Numbered from the stretch's first letter, positions 23,881 to 32,837 are shown. The stretch is 35,630 nt of DNA from an uncultured Prevotellaceae bacterium (GCA_937916085.1 CALGGO010000095.1:1-35630), one strand, 5' to 3'. Translations and numbers: made by a program. Notes: generated by a model not told the origin, from the sequence alone.

Positions 23881-24900
23881 TCAATTATTTATGCGTTGTT
23901 GTTGCAGTATCTCAAAAGCTTTTTCAAGGATAGTGTCTTTGCCCTGTGCCATGTCGGTTTCGGTCATATCCACTTTGACATCAGGCTCCACACCAAATTC
24001 CGTTAGTTCTCCGTCGGGGCCAGTGATGGGGGCTGCCGAGAAGCGTATGCTCCAGCCGTTGGGCAGCTCACTGGTGAAGGGCAGTCCGCATCCGCCTCCC
24101 GTAGTGTCGCCCACCACGGTGACATTGGGCAGCGACTTCATGATTGAGACGAAATTGTTGGTAGCGCTGAACGAGCCTCGGTTGGCAAGCACCACTATGG
24201 GCTTATTGTAGTGAACTCGACCATGCGCTGGTTCGAAATAGTATTCGTAAGGCTCGGAGAATTCGTTATGCCCCTTGCCAGTCTTGTGCTGTATTGAGCC
24301 AGCATAGATGCGCTCGTCGATGAAGCGTCCAATCAGAGTCTCGACGTTGGTGAGATAGCCTCCGCCATTGTTGCGCACGTCGATAATGAGTCCGTCGCTC
24401 ACCGCCAGGTCATTGAGCACGATATCGAGATTTCCTTCGCCTATGCCGCTAGAGAAGTCGCCATAGTACATATAGGCGTAGTTGTTAGACAGTATCTGAT
24501 ATTTGATGCCCGAGGCGCGGCGGTAGTTGAAGTTCAGGTAATGCTCATCGATTAGGCGCTCGTTGTAGTTCTCGGGATATTGTTCCCAAATCCAGTCTCT
24601 CGACACGTCGTAGGACGAAATCAGGTTCACATGGCCGTCCTGCAGCTCCTTGAGCATCTCGCTGCACAGGTCAAAGAGCTCGCGGCTGGTGATGTCTTTT
24701 GAAATCTTGCCGCGGTAGCGTGAGCGCACCTCCTGCCAGTCCACATTTTTGTAGGCGAAGAAGCAGTAGTGCTCATCGAGGATGGTCCATAGAGCGTCGA
24801 AGTTGCCGTAGGGGTCATCCTTCCACTCCACCTCCTCGTGGCACCCCGCAAGAGGCAGCAGAGCCACAATCAGCAATAATATGTTCAATAGACGCTTCAT
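23881..24900 (-). CDS. S41 family (tail-specific/CtpA-like) lipoprotein peptidase
   Basis: A 339-residue exported protein with a lipoprotein signal: LAGC with lipidated Cys20. A helical N-terminal region (about 30-100, including EELQDGH-like KELQDGHVNL) precedes the protease core, without an obvious PDZ domain. The core contains GLIIDVRNNGGGYLTN (about 170-185) and the nucleophile region NRGSFSATNNF, with Ser243 or Ser245 as the likely catalytic residue. VVGDTTGGGCGLPFTSELPNG follows. The family cleaves periplasmic proteins near their C-termini; no substrate can be named. Its ATG overlaps the stop codon of the DUF3316-like gene by four bases (24897-24900), implying coupled translation. Confidence 0.9.
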   Translation of the reverse strand: MKRLLNILLLIVALLPLAGCHEEVEWKDDPYGNFDALWTILDEHYCFFAYKNVDWQEVRSRYRGKISKDITSRELFDLCSEMLKELQDGHVNLISSYDVSRDWIWEQYPENYNERLIDEHYLNFNYRRASGIKYQILSNNYAYMYYGDFSSGIGEGNLDIVLNDLAVSDGLIIDVRNNGGGYLTNVETLIGRFIDERIYAGSIQHKTGKGHNEFSEPYEYYFEPAHGRVHYNKPIVVLANRGSFSATNNFVSIMKSLPNVTVVGDTTGGGCGLPFTSELPNGWSIRFSAAPITGPDGELTEFGVEPDVKVDMTETDMAQGKDTILEKAFEILQQQRINN

Positions 24901-25772
24901 TGATAGATTGATGATATTACCTTGTTGTTCAACTTGTTTCTATTCTTCGCCCCGATATTCAGGAACTCGCCGCCCAGACCTATCACGATGTAGTGATTCA
25001 TGTCGCGGGTGCTGATGTTGTTAATCCACGATGTGGAGATGCGGTTGCGGTAGCCTATCCTGAGAATGGTGTTGCCCAGATGCAGGTCGGCGGTGAGGGC
25101 ATGGTCGAGGTCGAAGCGGTTGCCCCACCAGCCGAAGTGGGCGAGATTGCTGTGGTTGCCCAAATAAATCTCATAATATGCCTCATCATAGTCGGGCGAG
25201 AAAAATGCGCCAATCACGGGCACTGAGGCCTGATAGCGCAGGGTGATGGGCAGTCGCTTGATGCGTGTGTTGTAGATGGCTTGCCCCAACAGCCCCACGT
25301 TCCAGTGGATGCGTGTAGAAACCACATTGTTGCTGTTGTTGGCGTTATAAAGCACACCTCCACGCAGTTGGGTGGCGCCGCCGAGCTGGAACTGAAGTCC
25401 TGGCGTGAAAACATCTCTCCACCGATGCATCATGCCCCACCTGCCATCAACCATAAGCGAGTGCATAGTGTGGTTACCAGCGGGATTGTGGGTGTAGTCG
25501 TAATCTATGCCTATGCTCAACTGACGTGTCCAACTCTCGGGCGCAAAGCCTGTTGCCTGCTGCGCCTCGTAGTTGAGCGACATGGCGTGACCGCCATATC
25601 TCACTGGCGAGAGGTAGGTGTCGAGGGTGGAGGCATGACCATATTGAGCCGAAATGACAGTTGCTACAGGTCGCAGCGGCTCCTCGTCGCCGTCTTGCGC
25701 CACCGCGCACTGCCAGCTCCATGCCATTAAAAGCATGAAAATCAGAAACCGTATGTCAATCTTGCTAATCAT
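24897..25772 (-). CDS. DUF3316-like exported protein
   Basis: A 291-residue protein with a signal peptide (about residues 1-25, ending WQCAVAQ). The mature part is rich in aromatic residues and amphipathic beta strands, with phrases such as RPVATVISAQYGHASTLDTY, then LSPVRYGGHAMSLNYEAQ, and WGMMHRWRDVFTPGLQFQLG. The C-terminal half contains ILRIGYRNRISTSWINN, which again looks like barrel strands. The pattern fits the DUF3316 family of Bacteroidetes, whose function is not known; an outer-membrane location is likely. The start codon directly abuts the heptamer array that fills the gap to parC, and the stop overlaps the S41 start. Confidence 0.75.
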   Translation of the reverse strand: MISKIDIRFLIFMLLMAWSWQCAVAQDGDEEPLRPVATVISAQYGHASTLDTYLSPVRYGGHAMSLNYEAQQATGFAPESWTRQLSIGIDYDYTHNPAGNHTMHSLMVDGRWGMMHRWRDVFTPGLQFQLGGATQLRGGVLYNANNSNNVVSTRIHWNVGLLGQAIYNTRIKRLPITLRYQASVPVIGAFFSPDYDEAYYEIYLGNHSNLAHFGWWGNRFDLDHALTADLHLGNTILRIGYRNRISTSWINNISTRDMNHYIVIGLGGEFLNIGAKNRNKLNNKVISSIYQ

Positions 25773-25773
25773 T

Positions 25774-25808
25774 TCAGATGTCAGATGTCAGATGTCAGAA
25801 GTCAGTTT
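25774..25808. repeat. Heptamer array TCAGATG filling the whole parC-DUF3316 gap
   Basis: TCAG begins at 25774, 25781, 25788, 25795 and 25802, an exact 7-base period. The first three units are TCAGATG. The array starts one base beyond the DUF3316 start codon (25770-25772), and the parC stop codon (TCA at 25802-25804 on the plus strand) is in phase as the fifth unit. The intergenic space therefore consists almost entirely of repeat. Confidence 0.95.
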
Positions 25809-28510
25809 TCTTCGTCTTCAAAAAGTCGTGTCTGGCCTGTGAGTTTGTCGAGAACCTCTTGCTGGCTGATGTCGTTGTTGAGTTCCTCGCCTCCTTCGGC
25901 AACTGGTTCCTCGCCTTCTTGCGGGAGGTCTTCTTCCACGATGCGTGGCTCGAGTTCGGTGACTGTCTCAACGTTGTAGTTGGTGAGTCGCTTGCCCTTG
26001 GCATGGAAGCTCTTGACGGCGATAAACTCCTCGCCATCAACTATTAAGTTCTCACGGAAGCTGTCGTCGCCACCAAACTTCACCTCAAAACGCGGATATT
26101 TCTCGTTGGAAAGCACGATGAGCGATGACTCGGGATTGTCACCAATCATGCGCTGCTTTTTGTTGTTATCGTCGAGGGTAAAGCGTTTGAGATAGACATA
26201 ACCCTGGTCGGCATCGTTGAGGATGGCGGTCCACACCATGCCGGGGTCATATTTCATGATGCGCAGGATGCCTTCCTCGTAGTGGTTGGTGGCCTCGCTG
26301 GTGGTGGTGTAAAACTCTCCGTTCTTCATTATCACGAGAATGCGGTCTTCGCCGGCAAACTTTCCTAACGAAACACCATGTCCCTCGTAGTTGAGACGCA
26401 GTATATCCTGGTCGAACCACACCTCGCGGTCGTCGAGCGTAGAACGTCCATGCTCCTTGAGGGTGATGCGGTGTATCTCGTTCTTGGTCACCATGTTGCC
26501 ACGAGTGGTCTTGCCCTTGATAGCCATGTCGGCGAGATCGACGTCAAACTGCACCGTGCGCAGGTGCTTCTTGGGCTTGAGGGTGATGCGCAGCACCTCG
26601 GCCTCGCCGTTGGGGTTGACGGTGAACCACACTACCTTCGACCCTGGCTTGCCTTGAGTGATGTCATATTCCTTGTCGCGGGTGACACCCGTGACGGCAA
26701 AACGCTTCATATAAGTAGTGCCGCCGCGTCCATCGGTGTAGAGGGCGTTGAAGATGGTGCGTGTGTCGTTGCGTTTATAAACTCCCACATAAAGGATGTT
26801 CTTGCCCACATAAATCTTCTCGGCGACCTTGATGACCTTATATTTACCGTCCTTGTAGAAGATGATGATGTCGTCGATGTCGCTGCAGTTGCACACAAAC
26901 TCGTCCTTCTTGAGCGCGGTGCCTATGAAGCCCTCCTGACGGTTGATGTAGAGTTTCTCGTTGGCTTCGACGACTTTGCTGGCGACGATGGTGTCGAAGT
27001 CGCGTATGGTGGTCTTGCGTGGATGCAGGTGCCCATATTTCTTTTTCAGGTTCTCATACCAGTTGATGGTGTGCTCCACGAGGTGCGTGAGTTTGTAGTC
27101 GATGTCGGCAAGCCGCTCGTTGAGCATGGCAATGTAATTGTCGGCCTTGTCGCTGTTGAACTTGACGATGCGCTTCATCTTGATTTCCATCAGGCGCAGG
27201 ATGTCGTCGCGGGTGATGGCGCGGTAGAACTGTGGCTTGAACGGCTCCAAGCGTTTGTCGATATGGTTCACGGCGGCGTCCTCGTCCTTAGCCTGCTCAT
27301 AGCCTCTATCTTTGTAGATGCGCTCCTCAATGAAGATTTTCTCTAGCGAGGCAAAGAACAGCGACTCCATAGTGTCGAGACGCTGTATCTCGAGTTCGCG
27401 CCGCAGAATATCCTTGGTGTGATCTACGCTGAACTGCAACAGGTGGGTGGCGGTGAGGAACTGCGGTTTCTCGTCTTTGATGACGCAGATGTTAGGCGAG
27501 ATGCTGGTCTCGCAGTCGCTAAAGGCGTAGAGCGCGTCGATCGCTTTGTCGCTCGACGTGCCAGGCTGCAGGGTGACGATAATCTCGGCGGTCGAGGAGG
27601 TGTTGTCCTCTACCTTCTTGATTTTTATCTTGCCTTTCTCGGCGGCTCGCAGGATGGAGTCGATGAGTGTGCTGGTGGTCTTGCCGTAGGGCAGGTCTTT
27701 GACGAGAAGGGTTTTGTTGTCGAGTTTCTCAATCTTGGTGCGCACCCTCACGCTGCCTCCACGCTCACCGTCGCGGTAGTTGTTCACATCAACATATCCC
27801 CCCGTGGGGAAGTCGGGATAGAGCTGGAACTCCTCGCCTTTGAGGTAGGCAACGGCAGCGTCGAGTATCTCGTTGAAGTTGTGAGGCAGTATCTTGCACG
27901 ACAGGCCCACTGCAATGCCCTCGGCACCCTGCGCCAGCAGCAACGGGAACTTCACCGGCAGCGTGATGGGCTCACGGTTGCGGCCGTCGTAGCTCATCGT
28001 CCACTCGGTGACCTTGTTGTCGAACGCCACCTCGAGGGCAAACTCGCTAAGCCTTGCCTCGATGTAACGGGGCGCTGCGGCTCCGTCGCCAGTGAGGATG
28101 TTGCCCCAGTTTCCTTGAGTGTCGATGAGCAGTTCTTTTTGCCCAAGTTGCACCAACGCGTCGCCAATGGATGCGTCGCCGTGAGGGTGGTAGTGCATGG
28201 TGTCGCCCACGATGCCGGCGACCTTGGTGTAATGGCCGTCGTCGCTTTCCTTCATCACGTGGAGGATGCGGCGCTGCACGGGTTTGAGGCCATCCTCAAT
28301 GTGTGGGATGGCACGCTCAAGAATTACATAGCTGGCATAGTCGATAAACCAGTTCTCATACATTCCCGATAGGCGCAGCTTCTTGTCCTTGTCGGGAATC
28401 GGGGCTCGGGAATCGGAGGTCGGGGATTGGGGATCGGGGATCGGAGATCGGGCTTCATTCAACTCCATTGACTCATTAACTTCCTCATTTATGTTATTAT
28501 CGTCGTTCAT
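25802..28510 (-). CDS. parC: DNA topoisomerase IV / gyrase-type subunit A
   Basis: A 902-residue type IIA topoisomerase subunit that breaks and rejoins DNA during chromosome decatenation. The winged-helix region has GLKPVQRRILHVM (residues 74-86), YTKVAGIVGDTMHYHPHGD (94-112) and the catalytic tyrosine Y149 in AAAPRYIEARLS. The core continues to about residue 500, and a beta-pinwheel C-terminal domain and an acidic tail (EEDLPQEGEEPVAEGGEELNN, in part) follow. I call it ParC because of the acidic tail and the sequence, but a second A subunit is not in view for comparison. Residues 20-41 are an unusual heptapeptide repeat from a DNA heptamer array. It heads a leftward group with DUF3316, S41 and trmO. 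Confidence 0.92.
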   Translation of the reverse strand: MNDDNNINEEVNESMELNEARSPIPDPQSPTSDSRAPIPDKDKKLRLSGMYENWFIDYASYVILERAIPHIEDGLKPVQRRILHVMKESDDGHYTKVAGIVGDTMHYHPHGDASIGDALVQLGQKELLIDTQGNWGNILTGDGAAAPRYIEARLSEFALEVAFDNKVTEWTMSYDGRNREPITLPVKFPLLLAQGAEGIAVGLSCKILPHNFNEILDAAVAYLKGEEFQLYPDFPTGGYVDVNNYRDGERGGSVRVRTKIEKLDNKTLLVKDLPYGKTTSTLIDSILRAAEKGKIKIKKVEDNTSSTAEIIVTLQPGTSSDKAIDALYAFSDCETSISPNICVIKDEKPQFLTATHLLQFSVDHTKDILRRELEIQRLDTMESLFFASLEKIFIEERIYKDRGYEQAKDEDAAVNHIDKRLEPFKPQFYRAITRDDILRLMEIKMKRIVKFNSDKADNYIAMLNERLADIDYKLTHLVEHTINWYENLKKKYGHLHPRKTTIRDFDTIVASKVVEANEKLYINRQEGFIGTALKKDEFVCNCSDIDDIIIFYKDGKYKVIKVAEKIYVGKNILYVGVYKRNDTRTIFNALYTDGRGGTTYMKRFAVTGVTRDKEYDITQGKPGSKVVWFTVNPNGEAEVLRITLKPKKHLRTVQFDVDLADMAIKGKTTRGNMVTKNEIHRITLKEHGRSTLDDREVWFDQDILRLNYEGHGVSLGKFAGEDRILVIMKNGEFYTTTSEATNHYEEGILRIMKYDPGMVWTAILNDADQGYVYLKRFTLDDNNKKQRMIGDNPESSLIVLSNEKYPRFEVKFGGDDSFRENLIVDGEEFIAVKSFHAKGKRLTNYNVETVTELEPRIVEEDLPQEGEEPVAEGGEELNNDISQQEVLDKLTGQTRLFEDEEN
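28392..28454. repeat. Heptamer array with core TCGG inside the parC coding sequence
   Basis: TCGG starts at 28392, 28399, 28406, 28413, 28420, 28434, 28441 and 28448; the phase position 28427 has TTGG. Nine 7-base units therefore give 63 bases, which keeps the frame. On the minus strand three heptamers encode seven residues, and the protein carries RSPIPDP, QSPTSDS and RAPIPDK in succession (residues 21-41). The segment precedes the conserved start of the topoisomerase domain (near residue 46). Confidence 0.95.
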
Positions 28511-28542
28511 ATTGCTAACTGCGTAGATAAACTTTTAATCGG

Positions 28543-28550
28543 CAAAGATA
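28543..28550 (-). promoter_or_regulatory. Putative -7 element of the parC promoter
   Basis: TATCTTTG on the minus strand fits TAnnTTTG and lies 32 bases upstream of the ATG at 28510. It is the same octamer as in the psd promoter. A -33 element is not clear. Confidence 0.45.
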
Positions 28551-28606
28551 GTGATTTTTGTCGAAATATCCACGAGAAAACCGAAAAAATGCTACTGTTT
28601 TTTTGT

Positions 28607-28640
28607 CAAACAATTACAAACAATTGCAAACAATTGCAAA
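28607..28640. repeat. Decamer array CAAACAATTG, three and a half units
   Basis: CAAACAATT begins at 28607, 28617 and 28627, an exact 10-base period, followed by a partial copy at 28637. Confidence 0.9.
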
Positions 28641-28702
28641 CAAAAAAAGGAGACGACTGGAAAGTACTAATTAAAAATCAAAGAAGAGACATCAGAAGCG
28701 AG

Positions 28703-28737
28703 TCTGAGATTTGAAATCTGAGGTCTGAAAACTGAAT
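28703..28737. repeat. Heptamer array with core TCTGA, five units
   Basis: TCTGA starts at 28703, 28717 and 28724; the phase positions 28710 and 28731 carry one-base variants (TTTGA, ACTGA). The two bases after each core vary. TCTGA is the reverse complement of TCAGA, which occurs in the arrays at 5649 and 25774. Confidence 0.8.
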
Positions 28738-28740
28738 TGC

Positions 28741-28776
28741 CTTGTTTGCTTGTTCCTTGTTAGCTTGTTAGCTCAA
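28741..28776. repeat. Octamer array with core CTTGT
   Basis: CTTGT starts at 28741, 28749, 28756 and 28764, spacings 8, 7 and 8, with a decayed unit at 28772. It directly follows the preceding heptamer array. Confidence 0.75.
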
Positions 28777-28810
28777 TGGCATTGCCATTTGGGTCTAGAA
28801 TATGAGTGAA

Positions 28811-28842
28811 AAATCCCCCACGAAGGCTCTCGCGGGGGATTT
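28811..28842 (-). terminator. Intrinsic terminator after the large secreted protein gene
   Basis: AAATCCCCCACGA at 28811-28823 pairs with TCGCGGGGGATTT at 28830-28842, with one internal A-C mismatch and a 6-base loop. On the minus strand it is followed by a short U run. It lies 29 bases past the stop codon at 28872. Confidence 0.85.
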
Positions 28843-28871
28843 GAGTGTGTGTTTTATGGTGAAGAGATTGT

Positions 28872-31800
28872 TTATCTTGCCACTTTGAGTGTGGTGGTTT
28901 GATTGCCGTCGGTGGCGCGCAAGATGTATAAGCCACGGCTCAACTCGCTCAGGTTGATGCTGTTGCTGCCTTGTGCCAACTTTTGGCCGTTGATGTTGTA
29001 AACCTCAATCACACCAGGAAAGAATGCTATATTGCCGTTGATGGTGATTGCCTTTTTGCTGTTGGCGACGTTCTCAATGACTGTGGAAACTTCGACCTCG
29101 GTCACGCCATTCTCATCTATGCGGAAGTAGAAGTCGCGGTCGGCGGTGATGTTGTAGTCGGGCAGCTGCTTGCCGTTGTTCCAGTTGTTGAAGATGAGGT
29201 TGTAGTTGCCACCCTCGGTGTCGAGCAGGAACACTTTGTAGGTCGTTGCCCTGTCAAAGGTCACCTCTCCCACGCTTGCCTCGCCAGGCCATGCGCCAAA
29301 GAGTTCGCCGTCGCCCCAGGCGTAGAGTCCAAGAGCGTCCCAGCCAGTCTGGTCATCAACATAGATGTAGTGCTTGGATGCAGGAATGGTTGGGAGTTCG
29401 CCGCTGATGCTGAAGTCGTCGATGCCAATCGCCATTGCTGCATTGGCAGCGTCGCCGCTTGCCACGGTGATGTTCCAGGCAAGGTAGAGGTCGCAGCCGC
29501 GTGAGATGGGCACGTCGAGCACATCGCTCACCGCCATTGTCTCGCCGGGTACGCTGGCATAGCCTGCTGTCTCGCTGTCGGGGGCGAAGTAGGTGTAGAA
29601 CTTGTTGCCTGCGCTGGTCCAGTTGCGTCCGTCAATCGAGTAATAGAGCTGCACGGCAAAGCCAGCGGCGTTAGAGCCCTTGCGGTATTTCTCCACGTTG
29701 TAGCTCACGTTCACGTTCTCGATGTTCTTCTTGCCTGTGTTGAGCAGGTGGGCGTAGAGGTTGACGCAGCGGGTAGCGTTGGCGACACCTGTCGAGATGC
29801 CGCCCAGAGCGCGGTCGCTAGTGTTGTCGGCACCAAAGTTCCAAGTGCCGTTCTTGGCGTTGCTGGCTAGGTTCACGCCACCGCTGTACATCGTCTCGGT
29901 GTCGGCCTGGTCAAAGCGTCCCACGGTTCGTGGAGCGGTGATGATGCGGTCGATGCGCCAAGCGTCGGGTAGGGTGGCGGTGGCAGCGTCGCCCATAGCG
30001 TCGAAGTTCTCGCTTGCGCTAAGGGTCTCCTCATTAAGTTCGATGGCGGGATATACCACCACTTCGGTCTCGGCGGCAGCAACCTTAACGGTGGCGTCGG
30101 CGTTGAAGCTGCCTGTGGTGGCGTTCACATTGAAGGTGCCGTTAGTGCCGTTGCTGGTGAACACATAGTTGTCGAGAGTTCCTCCGTCGCTCAGGGTCAT
30201 CACTACTGGGTCGGCAGGCTCAATCTCCATGCCATACTGGTCGCGCACGGTAACTTTGTAGTGAACCTGCCCTGCGGTGTGGTCAACATAGTTGGTGAAA
30301 CCGTTGAGGGCGTTGCTGGCGTAGGTGCGCATACTTGCCGCGTCACTGGCGCTCAGGTCGCTGGGAGCATAGGTGATTGACGCTGGGTCTTCGCCAAAGA
30401 TAAGGCCATACTCCATCGCTGCCGCCATATAGGTGGCTTTGAGGGTTGGGTGGCGGTCGTCGAGGAACCAGGTGTTGGTGCCGTCGGCACCCTCAGCGTC
30501 ATAAACTGCCTGATAAGCCACTCCCACTGGGCAGAGTGTCACGCCCAGGTCGAGTGCCACATCCTGATAGTTCTTCACGAATGTGCTGTTGAAGGCGGTG
30601 TAGTTGCTCCAGTCGCCGCTGTAAGCCCAGTTGATTGGCACGATGATGATGGCGTTGGGATTGGGACAGTATTCTCGGATATAGTCAACCCATCGCTTCA
30701 CGTTGGCGCGGAAGGTCTCGATGTTGGTGCGTGGCAGCGAACTCTGCTCTTGCAGGATGATGTGGCTCCACGCCTCGCTGCGCACGAGCATCTTGGCGCC
30801 AGGGTTGCCGTCCTCGGCGATGCCGTCGCCTTCTTCCCAGTGGGTAAGCAGCGACTTGCCTAGCAGGGTGTGCTTGGTCCAATTGGCATTCTTGCCCATA
30901 GCGGCAGCGATGTCGTTAAACACTGCGTCCTGGTCGTTATAATAGATAAGGCTGTTGTTGAGCGACAGCACTTTAACTTCTTCTGGAAGTTCGGGAACGA
31001 GCACCACGTTGGCAGGTTGCAGGGTCATCGTGGTGGGAGTTGAGGCACTCTTCACGAGGCTATACTCGCCAGTCGAGAGGTTGAAGGTCACGTTGTAGGT
31101 GCCGGCGGCTGTCGAGACCTTGCCAGTGCTGCCCTTGACGAGCGTGCCGCTGGTGTTGTCGCCAGTGAGGTCGCTCTCGGTGCCCCACACGCCCACCATG
31201 CCCAGGCGCTGATAGATGCGCCAGTGGCAGTATCCGTCCTCTCCAGCACTCATGGTCACCTGACCCGTGAAGATGTTATCCTCGGTGAGTTGGAGTTCGC
31301 CGCTGGTGTCCATGTAGTTCCAGCCGTTGTTGTCACCAATCACATATACCGATGTGAGGCCCGTCTCGTCGTCATCGCTCTGCAGCAGCAAGGTGGCGCT
31401 GCCGTTGGCGATGGTGAGGATAATCTTTTTGCATACGTAGGTGTTGCCACCGCACGAGATGTTGTCGTTGGTGCCGAGCACAAGAGCGTAAGGCGTGTCG
31501 ATCATCGCCGATGTGCCGTTGCTGCCGTAGTTGCATGCGCTGCTCCAGTTGGCGTCGGCAACCTTGAAGGCACCGCTCAGAGTCTTGTTGTAGAGGGTGT
31601 AAACTCCGTCGCCCTCATCGCTGAACTCCCAGTCGCTCACAGCACCCCAGCTGTTGACCTCGCCACGCAGGTAGATGCCCGACGCCACGAAGGGCGGTAT
31701 GCTGGGATCTACCCAGCCGGTGTAGTTCTCGGGGTCGGTAATCTCGGAGATTTCGGTTTTTGTGAGGCACAGGTAGTAGTCGCGGTTGGCGGTGATGTCA

Positions 31801-32735
31801 AATGTCTGGCTGTTGCTGCCGCCGTCGCCGAAGGTGAGTGTGCGTTCATTGCCGTCCATGTCGATTGCCCACACCTTATAATTAACGCCGTTTACCGTCG
31901 CGCTGCTCTCAGGCAGTTCGCCGTCCATGTAGAGGGAGCTCCACTTGGTCACGTCTTCCACATAGATATAGGCGCTCTGGTCCTGCGAGGCGAAGGTGGC
32001 GTCAATCACCACATTATCTATAGAGAGACCCATCGCCTTGTTGGGGCTTGTGCCGCTTGCCACGCTGATGTTCCAAGCCAGGTATAGCTGTTCGCCGGCT
32101 GCGAGGCTCACCTTGAGCTGTTTGCCGCTGATGGCGGTAGTGCTGATGGGTACTGTTGCGGCGCCAGCAGTGGCGGCGTCGGGAGCGAAGTAGGTGTAGA
32201 AGTTCTCGCCCGCACTGGTCCAGTTGGTGCCGTCGGTCGAGGTGTAGAGCTGCACGGCGAAGCCGGCTGTGTTGTCACCGTCGCGGTACTTCTCGATGTC
32301 ATAAGCGATGGTGAGTTTGCTCACGGCCTCGTCGCCGGCGTTCTTCACGCAGGTCATCACGTTGATGCAGCGGGTGCCGTTGCTCACTGTGGTTGAGAGT
32401 CCACCCACCGAGCAGTCGCTAGGGGTGGTGCTTGACTGGAAATTCCAGGTGCCGTTGCTGGCATTGCTTGCCAGACTTGTGCCACCGCTGTACATCACGC
32501 TGGTGGCGGCACTGTTGTAGGCTCCCACAGTGCGAGGCGCGTTGAGGTTGCGATCTACACGCCATCCCTGCGGCATGTCGAGCAAGGCTTCCCCGGCAGT
32601 GGCATCCCACATTCCGTCGAAGTCCTGAGTCACTTGCGGCGAGGCGGCAGTCACCTCCACCACATCTTGCGCCTGAGCACCGCTCCAGCCGAGCAATGTC
32701 ATGGCAACAAATAATAACAATGATAGTTTCTTCAT
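28872..32735 (-). CDS. Large secreted multidomain protein with SGNH/DUF4886-like hydrolase domain and T9SS-type C-terminal tail
   Basis: A 1287-residue protein with a signal peptide ending AQA/Q near residue 22. Two homologous modules, about 35-250 and 905-1112, share WR(V/I)DR, APRTVG, MYSGG, GTWNF and YTYFAPD and lie at opposite ends of the chain. Starch-binding-like modules occur at about 255-345 and 1122-1212, and SusE/SusF-like modules at about 350-570. The centre (583-780) resembles a DUF4886/SGNH hydrolase: EVKVLSLNNSLIYYN, IILQEQSSLPRTN and DDRHPTLKATY, the last supplying the Asp-His pair. A 60-residue type IX secretion-like tail starts near 1225 and ends GLYILRATDGNQTTTLKVAR. Its probable task is deacylating dietary or host glycans at the cell surface; the substrate is unknown. 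Confidence 0.8.
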   Translation of the reverse strand: MKKLSLLLFVAMTLLGWSGAQAQDVVEVTAASPQVTQDFDGMWDATAGEALLDMPQGWRVDRNLNAPRTVGAYNSAATSVMYSGGTSLASNASNGTWNFQSSTTPSDCSVGGLSTTVSNGTRCINVMTCVKNAGDEAVSKLTIAYDIEKYRDGDNTAGFAVQLYTSTDGTNWTSAGENFYTYFAPDAATAGAATVPISTTAISGKQLKVSLAAGEQLYLAWNISVASGTSPNKAMGLSIDNVVIDATFASQDQSAYIYVEDVTKWSSLYMDGELPESSATVNGVNYKVWAIDMDGNERTLTFGDGGSNSQTFDITANRDYYLCLTKTEISEITDPENYTGWVDPSIPPFVASGIYLRGEVNSWGAVSDWEFSDEGDGVYTLYNKTLSGAFKVADANWSSACNYGSNGTSAMIDTPYALVLGTNDNISCGGNTYVCKKIILTIANGSATLLLQSDDDETGLTSVYVIGDNNGWNYMDTSGELQLTEDNIFTGQVTMSAGEDGYCHWRIYQRLGMVGVWGTESDLTGDNTSGTLVKGSTGKVSTAAGTYNVTFNLSTGEYSLVKSASTPTTMTLQPANVVLVPELPEEVKVLSLNNSLIYYNDQDAVFNDIAAAMGKNANWTKHTLLGKSLLTHWEEGDGIAEDGNPGAKMLVRSEAWSHIILQEQSSLPRTNIETFRANVKRWVDYIREYCPNPNAIIIVPINWAYSGDWSNYTAFNSTFVKNYQDVALDLGVTLCPVGVAYQAVYDAEGADGTNTWFLDDRHPTLKATYMAAAMEYGLIFGEDPASITYAPSDLSASDAASMRTYASNALNGFTNYVDHTAGQVHYKVTVRDQYGMEIEPADPVVMTLSDGGTLDNYVFTSNGTNGTFNVNATTGSFNADATVKVAAAETEVVVYPAIELNEETLSASENFDAMGDAATATLPDAWRIDRIITAPRTVGRFDQADTETMYSGGVNLASNAKNGTWNFGADNTSDRALGGISTGVANATRCVNLYAHLLNTGKKNIENVNVSYNVEKYRKGSNAAGFAVQLYYSIDGRNWTSAGNKFYTYFAPDSETAGYASVPGETMAVSDVLDVPISRGCDLYLAWNITVASGDAANAAMAIGIDDFSISGELPTIPASKHYIYVDDQTGWDALGLYAWGDGELFGAWPGEASVGEVTFDRATTYKVFLLDTEGGNYNLIFNNWNNGKQLPDYNITADRDFYFRIDENGVTEVEVSTVIENVANSKKAITINGNIAFFPGVIEVYNINGQKLAQGSNSINLSELSRGLYILRATDGNQTTTLKVAR

Positions 32736-32763
32736 TTTGAGTTGTGTTTATGTGAATAATTAT

Positions 32764-32803
32764 AGCTGACGAGCTTACGAGCAAACAAGCTGACGAGGCA
32801 ATG
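32764..32803. repeat. Octamer array with core AGC, five units
   Basis: AGC begins at 32764, 32772, 32780 and 32788, and AGG at 32796, an exact 8-base period. Two units are the identical AGCTGACG and one is AGCTTACG. It lies about 30 bases upstream of the 1287-residue protein gene. Confidence 0.85.
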
Positions 32804-32837
32804 GTGGTTTATGCCACACGTCCTTGATTGCGCACTG

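Larger units (their letters stand above)
28511..28871. other. Repeat-rich intergenic region between parC and the large secreted protein gene
   Basis: This 361-base gap holds the parC promoter (-7 element 28543-28550), three short tandem arrays (28607-28640, 28703-28737, 28741-28776) and the terminator of the leftward 28872-32735 gene. I find no credible gene in it. Confidence 0.8.

Noticed and set aside
26378..28372. Long plus-strand reading frames of 322 and 317 codons across parC
   Set aside because: They are antisense shadows of parC, which has all its catalytic motifs on the minus strand. The shadow proteins show no recognisable domain.
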